In this document: in pieces, positions 17,301 to 25,477 of the stretch
How the letters are laid out: each line of letters begins with the position of its first letter
How positions within the stretch are numbered: position 1 is the stretch's first letter
Assembly (NCBI GenBank): GCA_016928995.1
Contig: JAFGJS010000011.1
Coordinates: forward strand, 1 to 44,271
From: Candidatus Sumerlaeota bacterium
Lineage (GTDB): Bacteria; Sumerlaeota; Sumerlaeia; JAFGJS01
Direction: 5' to 3'
DNA: 44,271 nt
Translations under genes and position numbers: made by a program
The notes under the pieces: generated by a model
What the model was told of the DNA's origin: nothing
The model's input: the letters and a program-made list of their open reading frames with translations, nothing else
The model's database searches: none

Positions 17301-19392
17301 GCTCCATCTGCTTGGCCTGATCAAGGTCCATGATCCGGTTCTCGGCGCGCTCCTGCAACTCCAGCGCAGCCTTCAGATCGCTGTCGATCGCGTAGGCTTC
17401 ACCCGCCAATTTTGAAGCCTTCTCATAGTTCTCTTTCTCGAATTGCTCCTGAGCTTCAGCCAGACGCTCAAGCGCTTTTTCCGCGATGGGGGGGGTGTCT
17501 TCTTCTGTCACTGGCTCCTGTTCCGCCGCATCCATCGCTTGTTCTTCAGCTTCTTGAACCACTTCAACTTCTTCTACCGCTTCCGCCTGCTCTTCCTGCG
17601 CGACTTCTTCGACAGCCGCTTCCTCAACAACTTCCTCAACGGCTTCTTCAATCGCTTCCTCAACTGTTTCCTCGGCTGCGGCTTCTTCAACATCTTCAAT
17701 AATAGTCACCTGAGGCGTTTCCTCTTCCTGCTCTATCGACTCAACCTCATCCAGATCCATCGGCGCCTCTTCCGCTTCCACTTCAGCCTCGCCGGCCTGT
17801 TCCTCAATAGCGGCCTGCAGCGCTTGCTCTTCTGCTGCGGCCTGTTCCATGGCCATTTTCTCCGCCAGCGCCCGCGCCTCGGCCGCGGCCTGCTCTTGAG
17901 CCGCTTGTTCCTGGGCCATTATTCGTTCCATTTCGGCTTTTTCAGCGGCGGCTTGCTCCAAAGCCAGCCGCTGCATCTCGGCTTTTTCCGCAGCTGCTTG
18001 CTCTTGCGCTTGCGCCAATTGATCCGCTTCGGCTTGTTCCACGGCGGCCTGTTCCTGAGCCACTCTTTCCGCCTCGGCTTGTTCCGCGGCGAGTTTCTCG
18101 GCTTCCGCCTGCGCTTCAGCCTCGGCTTTTTCACGCGCCGCCCGCTCTTCCGCGGCTTGGGCTGCAGCGGCTTCTTCTGCCGCTTCCTGTTCCGCATTCA
18201 GCTGAGCCTGGCGCTCCTTCGCCTGATCCTCGCGGAGATCCTCAATCTTTCTGATCCCGCGCTCCGCGTCGCGCTGGTCGCCGACGAGCGCCAGCACAGC
18301 TTCATAGCGCTGCTGGGCCGCATCCAGATCATTGGCTTCCATCGCCGCTTCCGCCGCGGCCAGCAGGTCGTTGATCTCATTCTGTTGCTGCAGCGCGTCG
18401 GCTTCCTCGATTTGACGCTTCAGAGATTTTTCCGAGCGAGCCAGGTATTTGCGAGCCTTGCGATGCCCCTCGTCTTTTTCCAGGATCGCATTGAACTCCC
18501 CGATGGCCTGTTTGTACTTTTCATCGCGATACAGTTGATACGCCGATTGAAATTGCCGGTCCAGTTCCTCTTCGAGCGCGCGCGCGTTACGCTTCTCCTC
18601 TTCCTTGCGCGCGTCTTCCTCCAGGTCCGCTAATTTCTTCAATCCCTTTTCAGCCTTGCGGTTTTCAGGATCGAGTTTGAGCGCCTCTTCATAAGCCTTG
18701 CGGGCTTCATCGAAGTTTTTCAACGCGGACAAATCCTGAGCGCGATCCAGCAGACTCTCGATCTGCTCCTCTGGAGCGCTTTCAGCCGCGGTTTCCGTCT
18801 CCTCATCGGCGGCGGCAAGCCGCGGAGGACGGCTCTGGACTGGCTCAGCGAGTTTGACGGCTTGCGGAGCGCCATGACGCGCCTCCAGGGCGGCCTGTTC
18901 CCGCTGCAGACGATACACATTCTGCAGCTGCCGCCATGAATCCTTATAGCCGTCGCCCGCCAGCAGCCAGATCTCCTCCAGGCTTTTCTGGGCCGTTTTC
19001 AAGTCGCCGCTGTTGATCGCCGCGAGCCCAGACCGATAACGCTCGCTCAAAGCCTCTTCTTGATCAATGCGGTTCCAATTGAGCGTGGCTTTCAGCTCGG
19101 ATTGGATGACCTGAAACTGTTTGGCGTTTTCCATCAGCACGCGGATGTCTCGATGGTCGGGCGCGATGGCGGCATAGCGATCCAAATGCCGGATGACCGC
19201 CGCAAAGTCGGCCTGTTGATAGAGTTCTCCGGCTTTTTGAACACCGCCCTGCACAGCCCGGTCCGTCGAAACAGGATTCCGTTGTTCCGCCGCGTGCAGT
19301 TGGATTGCGCCTGCGCACATCACGGCAAGCGCCAGCGTCGTCAAGAGAGTACATTTGAGACGTCGAATCATTTCTCCACGGTTAGCTATCAT
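14338..19392 (-). CDS. Giant secretin with N-terminal TPR and Ala/Glu-rich coiled-coil regions
   Basis: This 1684-residue protein starts with a signal peptide (MIRRLKCTLLTTLALAVMCA core). TPR-like units follow (about 40-350, including FDEARKAYEEALKLDPENRKAEKGL spread over about 240-265), then an Ala/Glu/Gln-rich coiled coil (about 390-525), an acidic Glu/Val/Ala tract (about 530-630) and a second TPR block (about 650-880). The C-terminal third is a secretin: an STN-like domain (INFTIADGIN, near 930), NolW/N1-type repeats, and the pore domain (about 1507-1684) with NNGQTIVLGGWVQE and VPVLKDIPYIGSFLFG. Secretins are outer-membrane channels of type II secretion and type IV pili, normally 600-800 residues. 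The start at 19392 has AAGGAG about 10 bases upstream; 19440 is an alternative. Confidence 0.88.
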   Translation of the reverse strand: MIANRGEMIRRLKCTLLTTLALAVMCAGAIQLHAAEQRNPVSTDRAVQGGVQKAGELYQQADFAAVIRHLDRYAAIAPDHRDIRVLMENAKQFQVIQSELKATLNWNRIDQEEALSERYRSGLAAINSGDLKTAQKSLEEIWLLAGDGYKDSWRQLQNVYRLQREQAALEARHGAPQAVKLAEPVQSRPPRLAAADEETETAAESAPEEQIESLLDRAQDLSALKNFDEARKAYEEALKLDPENRKAEKGLKKLADLEEDARKEEEKRNARALEEELDRQFQSAYQLYRDEKYKQAIGEFNAILEKDEGHRKARKYLARSEKSLKRQIEEADALQQQNEINDLLAAAEAAMEANDLDAAQQRYEAVLALVGDQRDAERGIRKIEDLREDQAKERQAQLNAEQEAAEEAAAAQAAEERAAREKAEAEAQAEAEKLAAEQAEAERVAQEQAAVEQAEADQLAQAQEQAAAEKAEMQRLALEQAAAEKAEMERIMAQEQAAQEQAAAEARALAEKMAMEQAAAEEQALQAAIEEQAGEAEVEAEEAPMDLDEVESIEQEEETPQVTIIEDVEEAAAEETVEEAIEEAVEEVVEEAAVEEVAQEEQAEAVEEVEVVQEAEEQAMDAAEQEPVTEEDTPPIAEKALERLAEAQEQFEKENYEKASKLAGEAYAIDSDLKAALELQERAENRIMDLDQAKQMERMSEDLREEKIAAAKKHLSNEDLLSAEVVISELEAMYDGQDREISKLRERLNEQKSEGTQERVDRNIEIAQEHMKAEEYQLAIEKLKLARQLDPENRKAERLLQRAESRMAEAQSMSADNERALIRSQSENLFQKAVQAYQSSPDNIETAVNLAREALTVDPGNQRAEIFLEEVDAEYQEYLAQRADLMAAEQAEQDAQEKLNVKRTIETQQPLDLSDFLNTLSLISGINFTIADGINPKVQAKFEDKPLKTILNHVLLPIGLKWERQPGEDIIIVSLDLHSRMFHIDPENMPKLKRMIDQKQLQNILWHDEQPTVASVEMLLDEENNTLFLYDSAANLEKAAAVLAEIASQVEPQLIIRDFKIADESKGPKIKVLLEAILRTQAEDLLIGREIFVEGDTIIIKDTPENIRKAEQLLQDREFLRDIEADRLDVAVFDLTPREALSADQTSRERFAAKVEEVVKTILYTGEGITRARAAGRKMWFDKQTLQMTITDTPVNIRKVADYIASLPEIERRRRSKVIFLKFADAASLASRLEVVLGITSEDDTGTASGDSVTKTLRVEDELRFRDINIRLTRVNENDANDENDDSAEFVVRTPTDSRDTTIEEFRSEFVDDYEIIAEEVDPSSSSSGEGRARVTINYRPLDTTAVQEEETQQDEEEPAVEEAPISIDVFDDLNALLIRYDDPSLFAEVLDWIDQFDRPVKQVNITTKVVEVDDNRAKQMSMEWSILNLGEAMPDVDSHYIDATFGSDLAEASQSVFEPSLETLTNSPYLKSTTILNFIFGGESPVEAQLRLYEAQGIVTVVNGPHVTVLNGESADFQISRLQSGVITTNDNEIRRGEDLVDMQVSPTITELGSITLDIDIQLDDPVRESATQVYYQTPSSLTSEIGGYATGVYDPIPPSGEDYVYETTSRLIDSKQLQTVARVNNGQTIVLGGWVQEYNRALESGVPVLKDIPYIGSFLFGRSMKSLERTTLLIFLTAKLVD

Positions 19393-19582
19393 CGGGCGAA
19401 ACTCTCCTTCTTTGATCTTTTCGCGGGACATTTCAGTCATCAGCGATCAACCTGAATAGGATTAGGATTTCATCTTTGTATTCGGCCTTGCATGCGTTCA
19501 TTTTCGCCTGCGCCGCCAGTTTCACACATACCTTTTCGTTCTTATCGTTCTACGCCGTTTCCGGCGCTTGCAGTTGTTTCTG

Positions 19583-20056
19583 TTATTCGGCTTTCAATTT
19601 CTCCCGGCAAAACTCGATGATCTGCCGCGCTTCCTCGCGATCCTCCATCTGGAGGATTTGCTTGCATGTTTCGATGGCGCCGCTGAAATCCCCTGTGTTG
19701 CGTTGAAGCCGGGCTTGTTGTATTTTCTCACGCACTAACCGGTCGATCTGCTCCTGGGGCAAAAAACGCACCCGGTCGAACGGATTAATTATCGTGATAT
19801 CTTCATATCTGCGATCCTGAACCTCCGCAACGTCGCCGCTCGAATGGAAAAATTCGTAAACGGTTTTGTAGTCCTCCGATTCCTCAGTCAGCGCCGGACG
19901 AACTTCATAAGGTGAACCCGCCGGAGCTTCCCCCGCTGGACTTGTGTTTTCATTTAATATGACAACACCCAGACCGCATGCAATGATGATTAGCAAGATC
20001 AATGCTATGCGGTCAATTGACTTTTTCAATAAATTCAGTATTCGCTGTGTATCCAT
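19583..20056 (-). CDS. Small inner-membrane protein with TPR-like tail, PilP/GspC position
   Basis: The 157-residue protein has one N-terminal membrane segment (about 16-37, IALILLIIIACGLGVVIL), a periplasmic linker, a block ITIINPFDRVRFL, and a helical C-terminus with a TPR-like unit (NTGDFSGAIETCKQILQME). No family is recognised with certainty. It lies between the PilM-PilN fusion and the secretin, where PilP (pili) or GspC (type II secretion) usually sits, so it may link the inner-membrane complex to the secretin; this is inference from position and topology. GGGAGG lies 9 bases before the ATG at 20056. An upstream TTG at 20062 is less likely. Confidence 0.72.
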   Translation of the reverse strand: MDTQRILNLLKKSIDRIALILLIIIACGLGVVILNENTSPAGEAPAGSPYEVRPALTEESEDYKTVYEFFHSSGDVAEVQDRRYEDITIINPFDRVRFLPQEQIDRLVREKIQQARLQRNTGDFSGAIETCKQILQMEDREEARQIIEFCREKLKAE

Positions 20057-20162
20057 AATCAATCGCCTCCCGGCGATTCAAGCCTTTCATCCACTCGATC
20101 CAGTGACTGCGATAGCCGGAATATTCAAACCAATCCCGCCCGTTTCCCGGTTCATTGACCGG

Positions 20163-22175
20163 TTATCTTCGATTTCGCATCCAAGGCGGCACAGGCCTCC
20201 CTCCTTCACCAGCGCCGGGCCGAGTCCTAGTATCGTTCGCAGGGCCTCCTCCTCTTGGGCGCGCTTCGGATTCCGCCGGATTTCCGACAGCCGCAGCCGT
20301 TTCCTCCGGCAAATCCCGCCAGCGCGAATAACTATCATTGAGTTGCGCGCTGATCGCGAAATAGATCACTTCACGGCCCATGTCGGGGTCATGCTGCATA
20401 CGGTCGTCCTCAATTGTGATGATCTTTTCACCGCTGGCGTTCACTGCGAAGTATTCATCAGCCACCGGTCCCATCGTCAGTTGATTGACGAAATTCGTCA
20501 GCGTAGGCAGACGCGGTGCAATCCCCAAAATATTGATTTTGCCGAGTGAATCAATCTCGAGCCGCACCAGGGCAATCTGACCGGCTGGCCGTGCGTCCAA
20601 AATATGCCGATAAAGATCGAACCAGAAATTATTGTTGGGCGGAAGGGCCTTGGCCAGGTTCGCGTACTGATCAGCGACCTTCTTCCGGGCCTTTTCCGCT
20701 TCCGAGAGAGCGTTCGTAAAGGCCTGGATGCGATCGATCGTCTTGCGGAACGAACTGGCCGCCGAATGATAGTTGCGCGTCGCTTCCACGCCCACGTTGA
20801 AACTGCCCACGATCATAACAAATAGAATGATCCCCATCAGCATCATCAACACGTATTTCTTTTTACGGTTTTCCGCGCTCTTCAGCGACTTCGGCAGGAA
20901 GTTGATGTCGATCTGCCCCAGACCCATCCCGCTGAGCGCCTGCCCCAGGGCGATGGAGAAGGGATTGAAGTCTTCCGGCTGCGGTCCCGCGAATTCAATA
21001 AACTCTTTTTCGGCGAATTCCGCGGAATCCGCGACAGGCAAACCGAGCTTGTCTTCAAAGTAAGAGACGATGTTCGGCTGCATCGCCTGGCCGCCCGAGA
21101 GCTCAAGCAAATCCACGGAAACGCCGTCGGGCTGGGAGATGTAAAAGTCGAGCGAACGACGCAGTTCGCTCACAATGCGGTTTACCGGCTTCACCAGAGC
21201 ACGGCAGGCATCCAGGTTATACCGGCCGCCCTCATCATCCGTGTCGTCAAAGCCCGGCGTCACGATCTTGGCGCGCCGTTTCTTGATTTCCTCGGCCTCA
21301 TTGAAGTCGCCAAGGCCCAAAGCATCACGCACAGCCTTGGTCATCTCGTTGCCCGCGATAGGCACGCTGCGCACAAAGCCAAGCTGATCGGAATTCGAGC
21401 TTTGACGCCGAATCGCCAGGTCGAAAGTGGAAGCGCCCATATGGATGTAGGCCTTAACCTCTTCATACTCATCCATCCCGCCCATCTCTTCTTCCAGCGA
21501 TTCGAGCTCTTCTTCCAGGGTTTCCTTTTCGTCCTTGCCGTCTCCGCCTTTCTTCAGCCCCAACAGTCCGCCCTTTTTGCCCCGCGCGCCCCTCTTGCCT
21601 TTTTTGCCGATCACGCCCTTGGGCATGCCCCGGTCAAGGAAGACCTTCCCGTTGTATAGATCAAAGGAACTCACGCTGATCTGAACTGTTTGCAGTCCGC
21701 AGCGCGAAACCACATCCATGAAGTCTTCAATTAGATCTTTACGAATCGCGACCAGCAGCACGTCCACATACTCGCCGGTGCTGGAGCGGTCGAACACCTG
21801 CCATTGCAGGTCGGTCTGATCCGGCGGGAAGGGAATCTGCTGCCGCGCTTCAAATTTGATGATCCGCTCCAAGCGGTCGGGCGCCGTGGCCGGCAGCCGG
21901 ATCTTCCGGGTGAACACGGATTGCCCCGGCATGCTGAAGACAGCCTGCTTAGTTTGAATGCGGTGCTTTTTGATCAGATTCCGGATAGTACGGATTACCG
22001 CGTCGCGGCGCACCTCATCGGGCGCATCGTGGGGAGCCTCGATTTCCGCCTGGCAGACGTTTTGTATAACGAGGCTTTGCTGGTCCTTGTTCCGGTTAAG
22101 GGCCAGCTCGACAATTTTGACGGAATCGGCGCCATAATCAACGCCTAAACATCGCCGATATCGCATTGCAGCCAT
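20163..22175 (-). CDS. PilM-PilN fusion protein (type IV pilus/T2SS inner-membrane platform)
   Basis: Residues 1-420 are PilM-like: an actin/FtsA-type ATPase start CLGVDYGADSVKIVEL, FSMPGQSVFTRKIRLP, FEARQQIPFPPDQ, LLVAIRKD, and ELSGGQAMQPNI near 358. A low-complexity Lys/Gly then Glu-rich stretch (about 184-238) interrupts the PilM fold. At 420-460 the PilN signature DINFLP leads into a membrane helix (441-459), and a coiled periplasmic part with a PilN/PilO-like fold follows to about 610. The tail is Pro/Arg/Gly-rich. Separate PilM and PilN normally bind through the PilN INLLP-type peptide; here they are one chain. AAGGA lies 5 bases before the ATG at 22175. First gene of the operon. Confidence 0.87.
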   Translation of the reverse strand: MAAMRYRRCLGVDYGADSVKIVELALNRNKDQQSLVIQNVCQAEIEAPHDAPDEVRRDAVIRTIRNLIKKHRIQTKQAVFSMPGQSVFTRKIRLPATAPDRLERIIKFEARQQIPFPPDQTDLQWQVFDRSSTGEYVDVLLVAIRKDLIEDFMDVVSRCGLQTVQISVSSFDLYNGKVFLDRGMPKGVIGKKGKRGARGKKGGLLGLKKGGDGKDEKETLEEELESLEEEMGGMDEYEEVKAYIHMGASTFDLAIRRQSSNSDQLGFVRSVPIAGNEMTKAVRDALGLGDFNEAEEIKKRRAKIVTPGFDDTDDEGGRYNLDACRALVKPVNRIVSELRRSLDFYISQPDGVSVDLLELSGGQAMQPNIVSYFEDKLGLPVADSAEFAEKEFIEFAGPQPEDFNPFSIALGQALSGMGLGQIDINFLPKSLKSAENRKKKYVLMMLMGIILFVMIVGSFNVGVEATRNYHSAASSFRKTIDRIQAFTNALSEAEKARKKVADQYANLAKALPPNNNFWFDLYRHILDARPAGQIALVRLEIDSLGKINILGIAPRLPTLTNFVNQLTMGPVADEYFAVNASGEKIITIEDDRMQHDPDMGREVIYFAISAQLNDSYSRWRDLPEETAAAVGNPAESEARPRGGGPANDTRTRPGAGEGGRPVPPWMRNRR

Positions 22176-22619
22176 AGAATTCCTTGGGCCTTCGCTGTTT
22201 TTCTGCCACTCAGCTTGATGCCGTCTCTTAAGGTTCGGCGGCGATACGCCAACGACTTGCTCGCCATCCCCAGAGTTATCCGAATCTTTTACACGGCCCG
22301 CGCCAATGATTCGGATTTATGTAATTAGCATCAATCATGGACGCATTGTCAAACTCGTAATGAACGGCTGTGTTTTTTTAAACATGAATAAAATACCGGA
22401 TTGAGACCGCCGTTTCACCCCTGGACACGCACCCTTCTGATTCATTTGCCCGGTTCCCATGGACTCGCCTGCAGCTCACGCGGTTTCGGCGACTCACTCG
22501 AAACCAGATGGTTCCCATGCTTGAATTAAAAAATCATATCACGCATATAGCTTTATTTGTCTTAAACGAATTCGAAAAACCAAGTCAATGCTTTTTTTAC
22601 ATGCCGGTTGTTGTTATCT
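22176..22619. other. Intergenic region upstream of the PilM-PilN/secretin operon
   Basis: A 444-base stretch without a supported gene. It holds a good sigma-70-type promoter reading to the minus strand (22324-22352), implying a leader of about 140 bases. The part next to 22620 is AT-rich and lies downstream of the peptidase gene; no hairpin with a T run was seen there. Confidence 0.5.
22324..22352 (-). promoter_or_regulatory. Sigma-70-type promoter for PilM-PilN/secretin operon
   Basis: Read on the minus strand, a perfect TTGACA (complement of 22347-22352) is followed after exactly 17 bases by GCTAAT (complement of 22324-22329), 4 of 6 matches to the -10 box. It lies about 150 bases upstream of the PilM-PilN start in an otherwise empty region. 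Confidence 0.55.
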
Positions 22620-23498
22620 TTAGATTTTGAGCCAACTCAATTCTGAAGCGTCAGCCAAAAATCGCTCGATCATCGATGCCAAATCGAGGATGTCGCCGAT
22701 GTGCACTTGCTCATCGGCCCGGTGATTCGGATGCACCGCCGCCTCCAGAGCCACGCTGACCGACGGGCGCGCGGGATCCACATTGAACTCACACCCATAC
22801 ACCAAATAGTCGTTCGAATTGTTATGCCGCGTCAGCCGCGGCTCTATTTTGACGAAAGCCTCGCAAACCTCCTCCGTACGGCGCACAAGCTCCTCGGAAG
22901 GCTCAACTTCATTGAGCTCCCAGTGGTTGGTGTAAATCGCCAGACCTAGTTTGCCCTGGAATTTCGGAGTCACATCGACCGTGATGGTCAACGCTGGCGC
23001 CGCATCCTGAGCGCGCAAATATTGAGACAACCGCTCCGCGCCGATCCCATGATGCCAGCCCTCCCCGCCGTCGCGCAATAAATGCGGATGCTCGCGCAGC
23101 CCCGTCCCCTCTTCGCACTCCGACAACAAGAGATACAGCGGCGGCCATGACTCCGGCGCGGCCTTCAACAGCAGCGAAAGGCAAATCCCCACGCCCATGC
23201 TGTCATCCAGCACGCCCGTCAGCCGATCGGCGTCACGGCCGATGTAGACCGGCTCCTCGCGATCCGCGCAGAAATGATTGATCTTATCCAGATGCGCCGC
23301 CAGCGCCACTGGCCGCAGCTCCGGCCGCCCCGGCATGCGAATGAGCAGGTTGTTCTCAGGAATGCGCTGCATCTCCGCCAGCGGCTGCATCGCGGCGATC
23401 TCGCGCACCAGCGGATGGATGCGGTCTTCGTACGTCGTGAATGACGGCACAGCAGCCAGCCGGCAAATCAAGCCGATAAGGTCATCGCGGTTCTGCAT
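22620..23498 (-). CDS. M20/M28/M42-type zinc aminopeptidase-like hydrolase
   Basis: The 292-residue protein shows the metal-site order of clan MH peptidases: ALAAHLDKINHF (His and Asp), VLDDSMGVGI (bridging Asp), LLSECEEGTG (Glu-Glu), TITVDVTP (Asp) and a C-terminal His block HPNHRADEQVH. The compact length without an obvious lid domain and the DD and EEG motifs recall M42/M20 peptidases, and the exact family is not settled. The ATG at 23498 starts with QNRDDLIGLICRLAAVPSF, a typical M20/M42 N-terminus; a TTG-started extension to 23549 has no family support. The gene is alone between intergenic gaps. Substrate unknown; peptide or acyl-amino acid hydrolysis is likely. Confidence 0.75.
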   Translation of the reverse strand: MQNRDDLIGLICRLAAVPSFTTYEDRIHPLVREIAAMQPLAEMQRIPENNLLIRMPGRPELRPVALAAHLDKINHFCADREEPVYIGRDADRLTGVLDDSMGVGICLSLLLKAAPESWPPLYLLLSECEEGTGLREHPHLLRDGGEGWHHGIGAERLSQYLRAQDAAPALTITVDVTPKFQGKLGLAIYTNHWELNEVEPSEELVRRTEEVCEAFVKIEPRLTRHNNSNDYLVYGCEFNVDPARPSVSVALEAAVHPNHRADEQVHIGDILDLASMIERFLADASELSWLKI

Positions 23499-23643
23499 GA
23501 AAGAAACTTCTCTTGTCACTGATCCCAATGCTTCTCCGGCGCCCTCCAATGGCGCCGTTCGTTAGCATAGAAACCATCAATGTGGAAAACTCGTGGAAAA
23601 CTCAGCTTCGCGCAGCATGTTATCCCGATCGGACTCCTACGCA

Positions 23644-24510
23644 TCATTCGCTGATGTCTTCATCGCTTAAATCGACTGTCGCCGAATTCTGCTGCGGCGC
23701 GAAACCGGGATTATTGACCGGCATATTAACGGCCATCATCTCCATGAAATAATCGATGTAAAAGGTCTCCATCAACGCCGGGGCGTCTTCTTCATGATTA
23801 ATCAACGCCTGCCCCAGGGCTTGGGTTTGCTCCAGTTTCGCTTCCGCCAGCACATCCATGCTATGCAACACAATGCCGCCGGGTTGAAAATTCGGATTTT
23901 GCCTTTGTTGACTTTGCATCTCCGTATCGAGCGCGGTCAAAACTTCGGCGTGCTGCAAATAAACTTTAGGCAGATCGCTCTCCTGGCGCTGCATCTCCCG
24001 CATGACGTAAGCCACCATCGCATCGGAATGATAGCGATACTCCGCATAACTCATGCCGGTTTCATTCAGATCATCGAAAAAGGACTCCGCCAGCCGGGTC
24101 ATCAGCTTGCCCCCTTCCTTCACCGCCCCAAAAATCTTGATGACTGCGCCAAATCCTCCTTGCTGTTGCTGCTGGCTTTGCGCTGCGGAAAAAATCTGTT
24201 TGATGGTCTGATAAGCCTCGGAACCCGCCAGTTCTTCATAGAGTTTCAACCGCAGGACGACCATGCGTTCAAAGGCCTCCTGATCAAAGGCATACTCCTC
24301 CGGCTCCTCGAAGGCATAAAGCTCGTTCGATTTCTCAATCTCGCTCGCCATAGTCTGCGCTGCTTGCTGATAATACTGCATCCCCTCCGCAAAATCCTTG
24401 GCTTTGCTCACGCCAAAGACAAACGCCCCGATCCCGGCGATACAAATCATGAAAACACACAATGCCACCGCTGAAAGACAGCCGATCAAAATCTTTTTAT
24501 TGTTGCTCAT
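23644..24510 (-). CDS. Unknown protein with N-terminal membrane anchor
   Basis: No family is recognised. The 288-residue protein has a short basic N-terminus and a single membrane segment (about 8-33, ILIGCLSAVALCVFMICIAGIGAF). The rest is mostly helical and acidic, with a Gln run (SAAQSQQQQQGG, near 110), and it ends in the acidic VDLSDEDISE. Topology suggests an inner-membrane anchor with a periplasmic helical domain. GGAG is 9 bases before the ATG at 24510, and a GTG directly precedes it. It follows a lipoprotein gene on the same strand after about 118 bases, so the two may be co-expressed. No catalytic motif is seen. Confidence 0.65.
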   Translation of the reverse strand: MSNNKKILIGCLSAVALCVFMICIAGIGAFVFGVSKAKDFAEGMQYYQQAAQTMASEIEKSNELYAFEEPEEYAFDQEAFERMVVLRLKLYEELAGSEAYQTIKQIFSAAQSQQQQQGGFGAVIKIFGAVKEGGKLMTRLAESFFDDLNETGMSYAEYRYHSDAMVAYVMREMQRQESDLPKVYLQHAEVLTALDTEMQSQQRQNPNFQPGGIVLHSMDVLAEAKLEQTQALGQALINHEEDAPALMETFYIDYFMEMMAVNMPVNNPGFAPQQNSATVDLSDEDISE

Positions 24511-24628
24511 CACATCCGCTCCAATTGAGATGCCGCAAGGATTCCGCGCGGCCTGTCAAGGTTCTGCCACACGGTATTGCGTGAATCAAGGCAAACCCGA
24601 TATCAGCCTTCTGGCTCACGATCAAGCT

Positions 24629-25348
24629 TCATTCCGCGCCCGCCGCGAAAGGCGCAACGCTCCACCATTCCGTCTCCGGCTGCCGCAACCGCGCCACAAG
24701 GTGCTGCGCCGCCTGTTTGCAGGCCAGTTCAACGGCCAGCCGCAGACACGTCCGGCTGGAAAACGCGCCGAAGTTGAACAAACCGGAACGCGGACCGTTG
24801 CTCACGCCATAAGAGGCGAGTTCATAAGTCATCGCCGCCGCTTCGTCCGAAGCCGTTGCTTGCGACGCGCTCACCTCCAGCCATACGCGCGCGTTGCCCG
24901 CGCCCATGCCGATCAGATAGCGCAACAGCCCATTGCCCGGCTTGACCATCGTGACCGCCAAACGGATACGCATCACGCCGAGATCCTTGAAATCGGCGTA
25001 CACCGAGCGATCCTGCGGGTTGCGCAAGACGATCACATTCCCATGCAAACCGTCGAGCGTCCACCGGCGCAGCCGTTCTTGGCAAAGCTGCTGCAGTTCC
25101 GCGCGCAACTCAGGATCGACGGACTGCGGCGCGATCCACTCCAATTCATCGAACCAGATGATCTGCGTGAGCGGCGGCAGTTCCGGCGACTGATCATGAT
25201 AGCGCAGCAGCAAATCCTTGCTCTCGCGCAAATCATCATAATGCCACAGAATGCCGTTTTGCGGAGGCAAGGGCGTGCATCCGCAGAGCACGATCAGCAG
25301 CAACGCGCTGATCGATAATGGCGATATTTTTATCAATACGTCGTACAT
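24629..25348 (-). CDS. DUF4410-like lipoprotein
   Basis: The 239-residue protein has a type II signal peptide with lipobox LCGC (hydrophobic SALLLIVLCGC, Cys near residue 22), so it is probably a lipid-anchored envelope protein. The segment MVKPGNGLLRYLIGMGAGNARVWLEV has the 'R-x-L-x-G-x-G-x-G-x-A' pattern of DUF4410 proteins. This is followed by a helical C-terminus with a conserved-looking CLRLAVELACKQAAQHLV. DUF4410 lipoproteins have no settled function. The ATG at 25348 puts the lipobox at a normal distance; the open frame extends to 25447 but would give an atypically long leader. It diverges from the NlpD-like gene, and both encode envelope proteins. Confidence 0.6.
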   Translation of the reverse strand: MYDVLIKISPLSISALLLIVLCGCTPLPPQNGILWHYDDLRESKDLLLRYHDQSPELPPLTQIIWFDELEWIAPQSVDPELRAELQQLCQERLRRWTLDGLHGNVIVLRNPQDRSVYADFKDLGVMRIRLAVTMVKPGNGLLRYLIGMGAGNARVWLEVSASQATASDEAAAMTYELASYGVSNGPRSGLFNFGAFSSRTCLRLAVELACKQAAQHLVARLRQPETEWWSVAPFAAGAE

Positions 25349-25477
25349 AACTGCTCGCTGAGGCGTGATCAGCAGAATTATTCGACTCGCCGTTTTTTCT
25401 TCCGGAAGCGAATAGTAGTTGACCCGCAAAGCGATGTCAATTTTCATACTCAGTATGCTGAGCTAAAGGCGGTGACC

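Noticed and set aside
17443-18633. 396-residue Phe/Leu/Arg-rich plus-strand open frame
   Set aside because: Shadow of the Glu/Ala-rich coiled coil of the secretin; composition follows from reverse-complement codons and no membrane-protein logic is seen.
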